Assembly (NCBI GenBank): GCA_020633055.1
Contig: JACKEJ010000004.1
Span: forward strand, 806,001 to 870,000
DNA: 64,000 bases
Direction: 5' to 3'
Origin: Sandaracinaceae bacterium
GTDB taxonomy: Bacteria; Myxococcota_A; Polyangia; Polyangiales; Houyiibacteriaceae
Below, piece after piece: positions 55,558-62,950 of this stretch. A program made the translations under genes and the position numbers. Position 1 is the first letter of the stretch, and the number at the start of each line of letters is the position of its first letter. The notes below the pieces were generated by a model, which was not told the DNA's origin, made no database searches, and worked only from the letters and a program-made list of their open reading frames with translations.

Positions 55558-56313
55558 ATGACCAAGGAGACCAACGACACTCGCGCCCGCAAGTTCCTCG
55601 ACGACCAGCCCACGTCCCCGTCCGTCGCGTTCGCCTTCGACACCGCGCGCGCCGAGGCGTACGACCGCCAGTTCGAGTCCATCCGCGCCATCACCGGCGC
55701 GCTCCACCTCCTCATGCGCATGCACTTCGCGGGTCTCCCGAGCGACGCGCGCATTCTCGTCGTGGGCGCCGGCACCGGCGCTGAGGTGCGCTTCCTCGCG
55801 CCGCTCTTCCCAGGCTGGCGCTTCACGCTGGTGGACCCCTCCGAGGCGATGCTGAGCGTGGCGCGGCGGCACGCCGAAGCCGAAGGCTTCCTGGACCGCT
55901 GCACCTTCCACGCGGACCTGCTCCCCTCGCTCCCGCCCACGCCGCACCACGCCGCCACCAGCCTGATGGTGTCGCACTTCCTCCTCCATAGGGAAGAGCG
56001 CCAGGCCTTCTTCGAAGCCATCGCGGCGCGCCTGCTCCCCGGCGGCTTGCTCGTCACCGCCGACATCGCCGCCGACCCGACCGCCCCCACCTTCGACGCC
56101 GTCATGGACCTGTGGATCGACCTCCTCGTCCACGCCGACACCCTGTCCCCCGACGGCCGCGCCAACTACCGCGCCGCCTTCGGCACCAACTTCGCCGCCC
56201 ACCCCCCGGCCGAAGTCGAGGCGCTCATCCACCGCGCCGGCTTCGCCCCACCCACGCCAAGCTACCAAGCCGCCCTCCTCCGAGCCTGGACCACGACACG
56301 CCTCCCCGCCTGA
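55558..56313 (+). CDS. SAM-dependent methyltransferase
   Basis: 251 residues from ATG 55558, with GGAG about nine bases upstream. Class I methyltransferase fold: motif I ILVVGAGTGAEVRFL (near residue 65), the acidic end of strand 2 in FTLVDPSEAML, and later LMVSHFLLHREERQAFFEAI and LLPGGLLVTADIA. It lies 75 bp behind the Rrf2 gene on the same strand and is probably under its control. The substrate is unknown; Rrf2-plus-methyltransferase pairs commonly deal with stress or small electrophiles, which is inference. Confidence 0.88.
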   Translation: MTKETNDTRARKFLDDQPTSPSVAFAFDTARAEAYDRQFESIRAITGALHLLMRMHFAGLPSDARILVVGAGTGAEVRFLAPLFPGWRFTLVDPSEAMLSVARRHAEAEGFLDRCTFHADLLPSLPPTPHHAATSLMVSHFLLHREERQAFFEAIAARLLPGGLLVTADIAADPTAPTFDAVMDLWIDLLVHADTLSPDGRANYRAAFGTNFAAHPPAEVEALIHRAGFAPPTPSYQAALLRAWTTTRLPA

Positions 56314-56502
56314 GCCGCCGCAGCCGGACCGGCGACAGCGCCCGTCGCGACGACGCGGTACAGTCCCGCCATGACGTGGACGGAGGCACTCACTCCAGCT
56401 CCGCCACACCCATCCTCCACCCGAACCAACCAGCCCCGACCAACCACGTCGGACTCACTCCCGTCCCCCTCCGAAGCCCGAGACGTCGCCGAGGGAGGCG
56501 TG

Positions 56503-56538
56503 CCCCATTTCACGCGCCAAAGGCGCGTAGAAATGGGG
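56503..56538. repeat. Long hairpin (16 bp stem, one bulge)
   Basis: CCCCATTTC (56503-56511) and ACGCGCC (56512-56518) pair with GGCGCGT (56522-56528) and GAAATGGGG (56530-56538), leaving loop AAA and one bulged A. There is no T-run on either side, so it is not a classical terminator; a REP-like element or mRNA hairpin upstream of the DUF3556 gene fits better. Confidence 0.7.
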
Positions 56539-56621
56539 GGAGGCACCGCAGGGAGCGCCTGCGCGACCGAGCCCCGGCGCAGGCCGCCACGCCTCCCGCA
56601 CGCCACGTCGCCAAAGGGCGC

Positions 56622-58298
56622 ATGTTACAACCCGCCCCCATGGGCGCCATGGATCCGATCCTCCCCGAGTTCGACATCCGCGAGTGGCGGCAGAAGCCCT
56701 GGCCCACCCGCTACCGCATGGCGTGCCAAGACTGGGTGGTGCGTGGCTACGGCAGCCCGTTGCCGGTCTACATCTTCTACGTACTGAAGGCCGCGCTGTA
56801 TGTCTGGCTGTGGAGCGTCTTCGTCGCGCGCACGCCGGGCCTCGGGCAGCTCGCCGACATCGGCACCTGGTGGGCCGCGCCCATCGCCATTCAGAAGGCC
56901 GTGCTCTTCAGCCTGCTGTTCGAGGTGGTGGGCCTCGGCTGCGACTGCGGTCCACTCGCAGGGCGCTACAACCCACCCTTCGGCTCCGTCCTGCACTTCC
57001 TGCGGCCAGGGACGCTCAAGCTGCCGTTCTTCCCGCGCCTCCCGCTGCTCGGCGGCACCAAGCGCACACCCCTCGACGTGCTCCTCTTCGCCGCGCTCCT
57101 GGGCGCGCTCCTCTACGCCCTGCTCGCGCCCACGCTCACACCGATGCACGTCGCGCCGGTCGTCGCGCTGGTGCTGCTGTGTGGCGTGACCGACACCACC
57201 ATCTTCCTGTCCGCGCGCGCCGAGCACTTCCTCACCGCCGCCATCTGCCTGCTCTTCGCCGACGACTGGCTGGCCGGGCTCAAGTGGACCTGGGCCGCCA
57301 TCTGGTTCTGGGCCGCGGTCTCGAAGCTCACGCCACACTTCCCGCTGGTGGTGTCGGTCATGCAGGCCACCAGCCCGCTCACGCACTTCTTGCCCGCTGT
57401 GCGCCGCGCCATGTTCAAGTCCTTCCCGGAGGACATGCATCCGTCGCGGCTCGCCATCGTCATGGCGCACGCGGGCACCGTCGTGGAGCTCGCCATCCCC
57501 CTCGCGCTCCTGGCCACCGACGGTGGGCCCAGCACGGTCGTGGTGCTGGGCGCCATGGTGGCGTTCCACGTGTTCATCACCTCGAGCTTCCCGCTGGGCG
57601 TCCCCATCGAGTGGAACATCGTCATGGTCTACGGCGGCCTCGCGCTGTTCGGCGCGCACCCCGAGGCCAGCGCCCTCGCGCTGAGCAGCCCGCTCCTGGT
57701 GGCGATCCTGGCCGTGCCGTTGGTGATCGTGCCGCTCGTGGGCAATGTCTCCCCGCGCCACGTCTCGTTCCTGCTCTCCATGCGCTACTACGCAGGCAAC
57801 TGGGCCTACAGCGTGTGGCTGTTCAAAGGGGACGCCGAGAACAAGCTGGACCAGCACATCACCAAGGCCGCGCTGGGCGGCCGCGCACAGCTCATGACGA
57901 TGTACGAGCAGGACAAGGACATGGTCGACGCCATGCTGTGCAAGGTGCCGGTCTTCCGGCTCATGCACGTGCAGGGGCGTATCCTGCACGACCTGCTGCC
58001 CAAGGCCTGCCCCGACGTGGAGGACTACGTGTTCCACGACGGCGAGGCGGTCGCCGGCCTGGTGCTGGGCTGGAACTTCGGCGACGGGCACCTGCACCAG
58101 GAGCGCCTGCTGGAAGCCATCCAGGGCGAGTGCCAATTCGAGCCGGGCGAGCTGCGCTGCATCTTCGTGGAGTCGCAGCCCATCCACCGGCCGTTCCTGG
58201 GCTACCGCATCCACGACGCGGCCACCGGGTTGATCGAGGAGGGCGAGGTCCCCGTGAAGACGCTCCTCGCGCGCCAGCCATGGCCCGAGGGCGCCTAG
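56622..58298 (+). CDS. DUF3556-like multi-pass membrane protein
   Basis: 558 residues from ATG 56622 (56640 and 56649 are alternatives). The protein has about eight to ten hydrophobic segments in its first 380 residues (AALYVWLWSVFVA; AVLFSLLFEVVGLG; WAAIWFWAAVSKLTPHFPLV) and then a soluble C-terminal half of about 180 residues (YEQDKDMVDAMLCKVPVF; YVFHDGEAVAGLVLGWNFGD). The length and layout match the DUF3556 group known from actinobacteria and myxobacteria, recalled not searched. Function unknown. A hairpin stands 84 bp upstream. Confidence 0.72.
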   Translation: MLQPAPMGAMDPILPEFDIREWRQKPWPTRYRMACQDWVVRGYGSPLPVYIFYVLKAALYVWLWSVFVARTPGLGQLADIGTWWAAPIAIQKAVLFSLLFEVVGLGCDCGPLAGRYNPPFGSVLHFLRPGTLKLPFFPRLPLLGGTKRTPLDVLLFAALLGALLYALLAPTLTPMHVAPVVALVLLCGVTDTTIFLSARAEHFLTAAICLLFADDWLAGLKWTWAAIWFWAAVSKLTPHFPLVVSVMQATSPLTHFLPAVRRAMFKSFPEDMHPSRLAIVMAHAGTVVELAIPLALLATDGGPSTVVVLGAMVAFHVFITSSFPLGVPIEWNIVMVYGGLALFGAHPEASALALSSPLLVAILAVPLVIVPLVGNVSPRHVSFLLSMRYYAGNWAYSVWLFKGDAENKLDQHITKAALGGRAQLMTMYEQDKDMVDAMLCKVPVFRLMHVQGRILHDLLPKACPDVEDYVFHDGEAVAGLVLGWNFGDGHLHQERLLEAIQGECQFEPGELRCIFVESQPIHRPFLGYRIHDAATGLIEEGEVPVKTLLARQPWPEGA

Positions 58299-58350
58299 CG
58301 CGACCACGCTTTCGTAACGTTCGAGGCGATCGTGCGTCCACGGGGGCTGC

Positions 58351-58356
58351 TATATT
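58351..58356 (+). promoter_or_regulatory. Probable -10 box of the folE-BLUF unit
   Basis: TATATT at 58351-58356, 14 bp before the folE ATG, stands out in the GC-rich DNA. No clear -35 lies at 17 bp. The message would have a leader of only a few bases. Confidence 0.45.
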
Positions 58357-58370
58357 CTCGCGAGCGCCGC

Positions 58371-59090
58371 ATGAACGACACGCCCAAGTCCCTCGAGATC
58401 GACCCTCCCCTGCCCACGTCGGCCCAGATCCGCGCGCGGCTCGAAGCGGCCAAGGTGCGCTTCCACGCGAACGACAACATCGCCGCCTACCTGCAGCCAG
58501 GCGACCGCGAGGCCCTGCTGGAGGAGGTCACCAGCAAGATGCAGGGGGTGCTCGAGAGCCTGGTGATCGACACCGAGAGCGATCACAACACGCACGACAC
58601 CGCGCGGCGCGTCGCCAAGATGTACCTCACGGAGATCTTCCGCGGCCGGTACGCCGAGGCACCACCCGTCACCGAGTTCCCCAACGCGTCCTGCCTGAAC
58701 GAGCTGATGATCGTCGGGCCCATCACGGTGCGCAGCGCCTGCAGTCACCACCTGTGCCCCATCATGGGCCGGCTGTGGATCGGCGTGATGCCCAACGAGC
58801 ACTCGAACCTGATCGGGCTCAGCAAGTACTCGCGCCTCAGCGAGTGGGTCATGTCCCGCCCCCAGATCCAGGAAGAGGCCATCACGCAGCTGGCCGACCT
58901 GCTCATGAACAAGGTCACGCCGGACGGGCTCGCCGTGGTCATGGAGGCGGACCACTTCTGCATGCACTGGCGCGGCGTGAAGGACGACTCGACCAAGATG
59001 ATCAACAGCGTCATGCGCGGGTCCTTCCTGAAGGACGCCGCCCTGCGCCGCGAGTTCCTGTCGCTCGTCAACCTCAAGAATGGGGGCTGA
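58371..59090 (+). CDS. folE: GTP cyclohydrolase I
   Basis: 239 residues from ATG 58371. It converts GTP to dihydroneopterin triphosphate, the first step of folate and pterin synthesis. Zinc ligands are in place: Cys124 and His126 and His127 in RSACSHHLCPIMGR, and Cys197 in ADHFCMHWRGVKDD. Other signatures are SDHNTHDTARRVAKMYLTEI and the NLIGLSKYSRLSEWV stretch. The N-terminal 35 residues are longer than minimal FolE. It ends one base before the BLUF gene start, so both come from one message. Confidence 0.95.
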   Translation: MNDTPKSLEIDPPLPTSAQIRARLEAAKVRFHANDNIAAYLQPGDREALLEEVTSKMQGVLESLVIDTESDHNTHDTARRVAKMYLTEIFRGRYAEAPPVTEFPNASCLNELMIVGPITVRSACSHHLCPIMGRLWIGVMPNEHSNLIGLSKYSRLSEWVMSRPQIQEEAITQLADLLMNKVTPDGLAVVMEADHFCMHWRGVKDDSTKMINSVMRGSFLKDAALRREFLSLVNLKNGG

Positions 59091-59091
59091 G

Positions 59092-59517
59092 ATGCTCGTC
59101 CGTTGCCTGTACGCCAGCCGCGCCGTGACGCCGGTCACGCAGCACCTGACCGACGCCATCCTCGACCAGTCGCGTCGCACCAACCCCAAGCACGGCATCA
59201 CCGGCATGCTCGTCATGAGCGACGAGGTCTTCATCCAGGTGCTCGAGGGCGGGCGAGACGCGGTCTGCGACCTCTTCAACAACATCGTCCGCGACCCGCG
59301 CCACACGGCGGTGCGCATCCTGGTGTTCGAAGAGATCACCGAGCGCCGCTTCGGTCACTGGAGCATGGCCCACGTGAACACCGCCAAGGTGAACGCCTCG
59401 CTCCTGCTCAAGTACTCCGAGAAGGCCGCGCTCAACCCCTTCGCGGCCCCCGGGCACGCCACCATGGCGCTGCTGGACGAGCTGGTCGCCACAGCCGCGG
59501 TCGTCAACCGCAGCTGA
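59092..59517 (+). CDS. BLUF-domain blue-light photoreceptor
   Basis: 141 residues from ATG 59092, with a GGGGG-rich ribosome-binding stretch at the end of folE. BLUF domains bind FAD and switch hydrogen bonding on blue light. All key positions, using AppA numbering plus a fixed offset of 14, are kept: Tyr7 (Y21), Asn31 (N45), Gln49 (Q63) in VFIQVLEGG, Trp90 (W104) and Met92 (M106) in FGHWSMAH. After residue 100 about 40 residues (the C-terminal cap) follow and no output domain is fused, so it must signal through a partner or act on the co-transcribed FolE; the latter is inference. Confidence 0.93.
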   Translation: MLVRCLYASRAVTPVTQHLTDAILDQSRRTNPKHGITGMLVMSDEVFIQVLEGGRDAVCDLFNNIVRDPRHTAVRILVFEEITERRFGHWSMAHVNTAKVNASLLLKYSEKAALNPFAAPGHATMALLDELVATAAVVNRS

Positions 59518-59578
59518 CGCGCGTGTGGCACACCCTGGCGCGCATCCGGCGGGCACGAAACGTGCACTGTGTGGCGCC

Positions 59579-59875
59579 ATGACCAACTTCCCCCCACCCA
59601 TGGCCCGGCACTCGCTCGCCATGCTCGGCCTCTGCCTGCTGTCCATGCTGAGTGGCTGCACGAGCGAACCAAACCAAGACCCCTTCGAGCCTCGACCCGC
59701 CGAAGAGTGCGCGCCAGCGTGCGTGCCCGCGTCGACCCTCGGCCTGTCGGGGCCGTCCATCTGTTTCGACGGCTGCCACTACTGCCAGTGCACGGCGTCC
59801 GGTCCAACCAACTGCACGGCAAATGCGTGTTTCGACGCAGGCTCCGAGCCGTTGCCCGACCAAGGCGCGCCCTGA
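59579..59875 (+). CDS. Small Cys-rich lipoprotein, unknown function
   Basis: 98 residues from ATG 59579 (ATG 59600 is also fine). Signal peptide MLGLCLLSMLSGC has lipobox LSGC. The mature about 70 residues hold eight cysteines (CAPACVPAS, CFDGCHYCQC, NCTANACF), which would knot as four disulfides. It follows the BLUF gene by 61 bp; whether it belongs to the same unit is unknown. Confidence 0.75.
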   Translation: MTNFPPPMARHSLAMLGLCLLSMLSGCTSEPNQDPFEPRPAEECAPACVPASTLGLSGPSICFDGCHYCQCTASGPTNCTANACFDAGSEPLPDQGAP

Positions 59876-59887
59876 CGCCGTCCTCTG

Positions 59888-60273
59888 CAGGACCGCGTAG
59901 ACGGCTCGTCAGTCCCGAACCCCTTGGCGGACATCCCGTGGGTGGCCTTCACCGAAGACCTGGCTGGGTCGACGCCGGCGCGCTGGGCGAGTGAGCACCT
60001 CGCGGGCATCACGCCCGTGCTGCGCTCCGACAGCCTGACCGTGCAGCTCAGCGCGGTGCGTGGTGGGGTCGGCGCGGCGCTGGTGCCCGAAGGCAGCATG
60101 GCGCCCTATGGGCTGACGCCGCTGCGGCTCGGGAAGGCGCTGCGCGTCGCGCTGGGCCGTGGCCGGTGGACGACCTCTACCTGGTGACCCACCAGGCGCT
60201 GCGCGCCGTACCACGCGTGAGGGCCGTGTGGGCGTTCTTGGCGGAGCACGTCGGGAGCCGCGCCCCTGGGTGA
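59888..60273 (+). pseudogene. LysR-type regulator remnant (C-terminal part)
   Basis: A frame from 59888 reads DIPWVAFTEDLAGSTPARWA and LSAVRGGVGAALVPEG, the effector-binding half of a LysR regulator, and hits a stop at 60187 (ALRVALGRGRWTTSTW). Near 60160 the frame must shift to continue PWPVDDLYLVTHQALRAVPR and VRAVWAFLAEHVG to the stop at 60273. The N-terminal helix-turn-helix and first half are absent, so this is a truncated and frameshifted remnant. Confidence 0.7.
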
Positions 60274-60331
60274 GCCACCGCGAGGCCCGCGGGGCCGCAG
60301 GGGCGCGGCTCGTCCCGAGAGCTTCGACTAG

Positions 60332-61048
60332 CTAGGTGTCTTCCCGTTCCGTAGCGCTTACGAAAGCGGAGTCCGCGCTCGCCAACCACTGCAGCACGCG
60401 CGCGAGCGCCGCGCTCACGCGTGGCTCGCTCATGTCGCGTCGCACCTCGGGCGGGAGCGAGCGCCACAGGCTGTGCACCTCGGGCCCTCGTCGCCGGCCG
60501 TGCGCGCGTTGCCTCAGCTCCCACACGTAGGCGCAGAGGCTCACGTCGTGCGCGAGCGGCGCGTGGCGGACCACCGCGCGCAGGCGCTTGTCCGTGGTCG
60601 CACAGCCATGCATCCGGCCGAGTCGCGTGAGGGCCTCCTGCTTCACCCGCTGGGTGCTGCGGCTCGCCGCCCGAGCCCGCCCACCTCGCGCGGCGGGCGA
60701 CGCACCGAGCGACACACGCGTGTCGATCAGCTCGCCGTCCCACGCGAGGTGCGACACCCGAAACGACACGTCCAAGAACGACGCCAGCAGGTTCGCCGTC
60801 CGCACGAAGTCGGGCTGAGTCGCTCCATTCGCATCCGCCTCGTACTCGGCCGACGGACGCAGCGCCTCGGGCAGGCCGGGCCAAGCCTCACGCAGCCACG
60901 CGAGGGCGCCCGCCCGGGTGCGCAGGCACTGCACGTCGTCGGGCCCCAAGTGGCCGGGGTCGCGCAGGCTCTCGGACTCCAGGTGCAGCAGCAGGTCGTA
61001 GGTGCGCTGGTGTAGCGCCAGCAGGCCTCGGATCTCGGCGGGTTGCAT
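60332..61048 (-). CDS. Uncharacterised soluble protein
   Basis: 238 residues from ATG 61048-61046. There is no signal peptide or membrane helix. Mostly helical: EIRGLLALHQRTYDLLLHLE, CLRTRAGALAWLREAWPGLP, NLLASFLDVSFRVSHLAWDG and LARVLQWLASADSAFVSATE. A middle segment (ARGGRARAASRSTQRVKQEA) is basic. I recognise no family. The even codon pattern over 700 bp, with no competing frame having better features, supports it as real. Confidence 0.6.
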   Translation of the reverse strand: MQPAEIRGLLALHQRTYDLLLHLESESLRDPGHLGPDDVQCLRTRAGALAWLREAWPGLPEALRPSAEYEADANGATQPDFVRTANLLASFLDVSFRVSHLAWDGELIDTRVSLGASPAARGGRARAASRSTQRVKQEALTRLGRMHGCATTDKRLRAVVRHAPLAHDVSLCAYVWELRQRAHGRRRGPEVHSLWRSLPPEVRRDMSEPRVSAALARVLQWLASADSAFVSATEREDT

Positions 61049-61169
61049 GAGCCCGCCTAGAGCAGGACACGTGCCATCCGCTGACCTTCGTGATCATGGA
61101 GCATTTCGCGCACGACTCGCGCAGCACCCGATACGTGCAGATTGCGGGCTATCCGCACGGCGCGTCGGC

Positions 61170-61253
61170 TCAACGCCGCCTGCGGAGGGCGAAGGCGAGG
61201 CCGAACAACATGGCGAGCGTGCCGAGCGGGGTGCGCCACTCCCTGGCCTGACA
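61170..61253 (-). pseudogene. Orphan MYXO-CTERM tail
   Basis: Minus-strand frame beginning at a Cys codon (61253) reads CQAREW, then RTPLGTLAMLFGLAFALRRR and stops at 61170. It has the Cys, hydrophobic helix and arginine cluster of MYXO-CTERM sorting tails, but an in-frame stop lies just upstream near 61280 and no protein precedes it. I read it as the end of a lost gene. Confidence 0.45.
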
Positions 61254-61324
61254 CCGTGCAGTCAAGTGTCACTCAACTGGCCCAGCCCGCTCGGACCCCT
61301 CCCTCGCCCCCGCACCCAGCCGTG

Positions 61325-61864
61325 CTAGCGGCTGACGATCTCGCCCAGCTTGTGGAGGCCGCGCTCGAAGTCGGGGCCGATCATGCCATCCATGCCCATC
61401 AGCGTGTCCATCACGCGGCCCATGAAGTTGAGCTGCCCCTGCATGCTCCACGTCACGCGGGTCTGGCCGTCGCCCTCTGGGGCCAGCTCCATGAAGACGA
61501 CGGCTTGGTCCTCCATGGGAGCCGTGAAGGTCAACGCATAGTCCACGCGTGTGGGGGTGATGCTCGTGATTTCCATCCGCCCCGCGCCCACCTCTTCCCC
61601 GCTCCACGTGTACCAGGCGCCCACGCCCGACGCCGGGTCCGAGTAGACCTTGGTGGAGCTCGGCTCGAGCTCGTCCCACGGGTTCCAGAGGATCCACTGA
61701 CGCAGGTCCGTCAGGTAGGGCGCCACCGCGTCCGGTGGGGCGTTTACCACGAGGGACCGCGATACCGTGTAGCTCGTCGGGCGAGTGGCGACGTAGGCGC
61801 AGAACGCCGCGACGACGACTGCCAGGACGCCCACCACCCCGAGGGCTTTCTTTTTCTTGGACAT
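61325..61864 (-). CDS. SRPBCC-family protein with N-terminal membrane anchor
   Basis: 179 residues from ATG 61864-61862. A basic MSKKKKALG start and one hydrophobic helix (VVGVLAVVVAAFCAYVA) anchor it. The rest is a START/SRPBCC (polyketide-cyclase-like) domain: VNAPPDAVAPYLTDLRQWIL, WNPWDELEPS, YTWSGEEVGAGRMEI and VTWSMQGQLNFMGRVMDTLM. The fold forms a pocket for lipids or other hydrophobic ligands. Which side of the membrane it faces is unclear; the N-in anchor predicts an exported domain. The substrate is unknown. Confidence 0.85.
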   Translation of the reverse strand: MSKKKKALGVVGVLAVVVAAFCAYVATRPTSYTVSRSLVVNAPPDAVAPYLTDLRQWILWNPWDELEPSSTKVYSDPASGVGAWYTWSGEEVGAGRMEITSITPTRVDYALTFTAPMEDQAVVFMELAPEGDGQTRVTWSMQGQLNFMGRVMDTLMGMDGMIGPDFERGLHKLGEIVSR

Positions 61865-61939
61865 GGTCGTGGAGCGTAGCGACATGAGCTGCGCTCTGCG
61901 AGCCCCACGACGCTCGTGCGCACCAAGCGAGTCAGCACC

Positions 61940-62935
61940 CTAGCGCAGGTTGAGGTGGGTGAGCCGGAGGCACTCGTCGGTGACGAACGTGTCGACGAAG
62001 TCGATGGAGAGCACGTTGGGGATACGGCCGGGACGGATCTCCCCACGCGCGACCAGCTCGTCGAGCGTGGGACCGAGCAGCGGGTTGGCCATCTCCGCCA
62101 GGTCGCGGATGGAGGTCGCCTGCTCGGGCGGGCCGATGCACGACACCGCGAGCTCCTGGTTCTGCGTCAGCGTCCACGACAGCTCGAACAGGCGGCCGCT
62201 GCCCGGGTCGTAGCTCTCGAAGCGCGCCACCTGCTCGGCGCGCAGCAGCTCCACGTCGATGACGTTGCTCCAGTGTCCATCGACCGTGAGCTGGGTCGGG
62301 CTGTAGCGCCCGGCCGCGCGCAGCTCCGGCGTGTCCGCCAACCCCTCGTAGAAGAAGACCGCCCGACCTCCGTCGGGCCCGACCAGCTCCGCCAGCGGGC
62401 GCTGCATGAGCGGTCGCGTTTCACCCGCCGGCTCCGTGTACAGGCGCGGCCCGAGCGTAGTCGTGATGAGCGCGACGAGGGTGTCGTCGTCCGCGCCCGT
62501 GCCGCAGAAGCCGCCCACCTCGATCACCACGAACTCGCGGTGTTGGTCCAAGAACGTGCGCAGCTCACCGAGCAGGTCCTGCAGGCGCGCGCCGAGGCAG
62601 CCGAGCCCCCCACAGGTCGTGGTGTGGTGCGTGAAGTAATCGTCGTCCATTCGCTCGGGCCTCACGTCGAAGGCGCGCACCCCCGCCTCGAGCTGCGCGC
62701 CCATGCCGAGCTCCTGGGTCTTCGTGTTGCAGGCGCTCGAGAAGCGACTGCGGCAGTAGCTCTCGGCGTACGTGCCCGCGTCGTGCGCGCGCGGCCAGCA
62801 GATGTCCGACATCGTGGGCTGCCGATCCGCGTACCGCGCCGCGATCTCGCTCATCCAATCGGCGTGGTGCGTTGGGTCGGCGCACCCCGCCGAAGCGAGC
62901 GCGGACACGAGCAGGAGGGCAGAGAGGCGGGTCAT
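61940..62935 (-). CDS. PI-PLC X-domain-like lipoprotein
   Basis: 331 residues from ATG 62935-62933. Signal peptide MTRLSALLLVSALASAG ends in lipobox SAGC, so it is exported and lipidated. The domain resembles bacterial phosphatidylinositol-specific phospholipase C: CWPRAHDAGTYAESYC (first catalytic histidine), LEAGVRAFDVRPERMDDDYF, then THHTTTCGGLGC with a second histidine, and FLDQHREFVVIEVGGF. Cysteines suggest disulfides. It may cut phosphoinositides or act on other glycerophosphodiesters; predatory use is speculation. Confidence 0.85.
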   Translation of the reverse strand: MTRLSALLLVSALASAGCADPTHHADWMSEIAARYADRQPTMSDICWPRAHDAGTYAESYCRSRFSSACNTKTQELGMGAQLEAGVRAFDVRPERMDDDYFTHHTTTCGGLGCLGARLQDLLGELRTFLDQHREFVVIEVGGFCGTGADDDTLVALITTTLGPRLYTEPAGETRPLMQRPLAELVGPDGGRAVFFYEGLADTPELRAAGRYSPTQLTVDGHWSNVIDVELLRAEQVARFESYDPGSGRLFELSWTLTQNQELAVSCIGPPEQATSIRDLAEMANPLLGPTLDELVARGEIRPGRIPNVLSIDFVDTFVTDECLRLTHLNLR

Positions 62936-62950
62936 CGAAGGGAGTGTATG

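Noticed and set aside
56112..56621. N-terminal extension of the DUF3556-like gene
   Set aside because: Overlaps the methyltransferase in another frame; Arg/Pro-rich nonsense.
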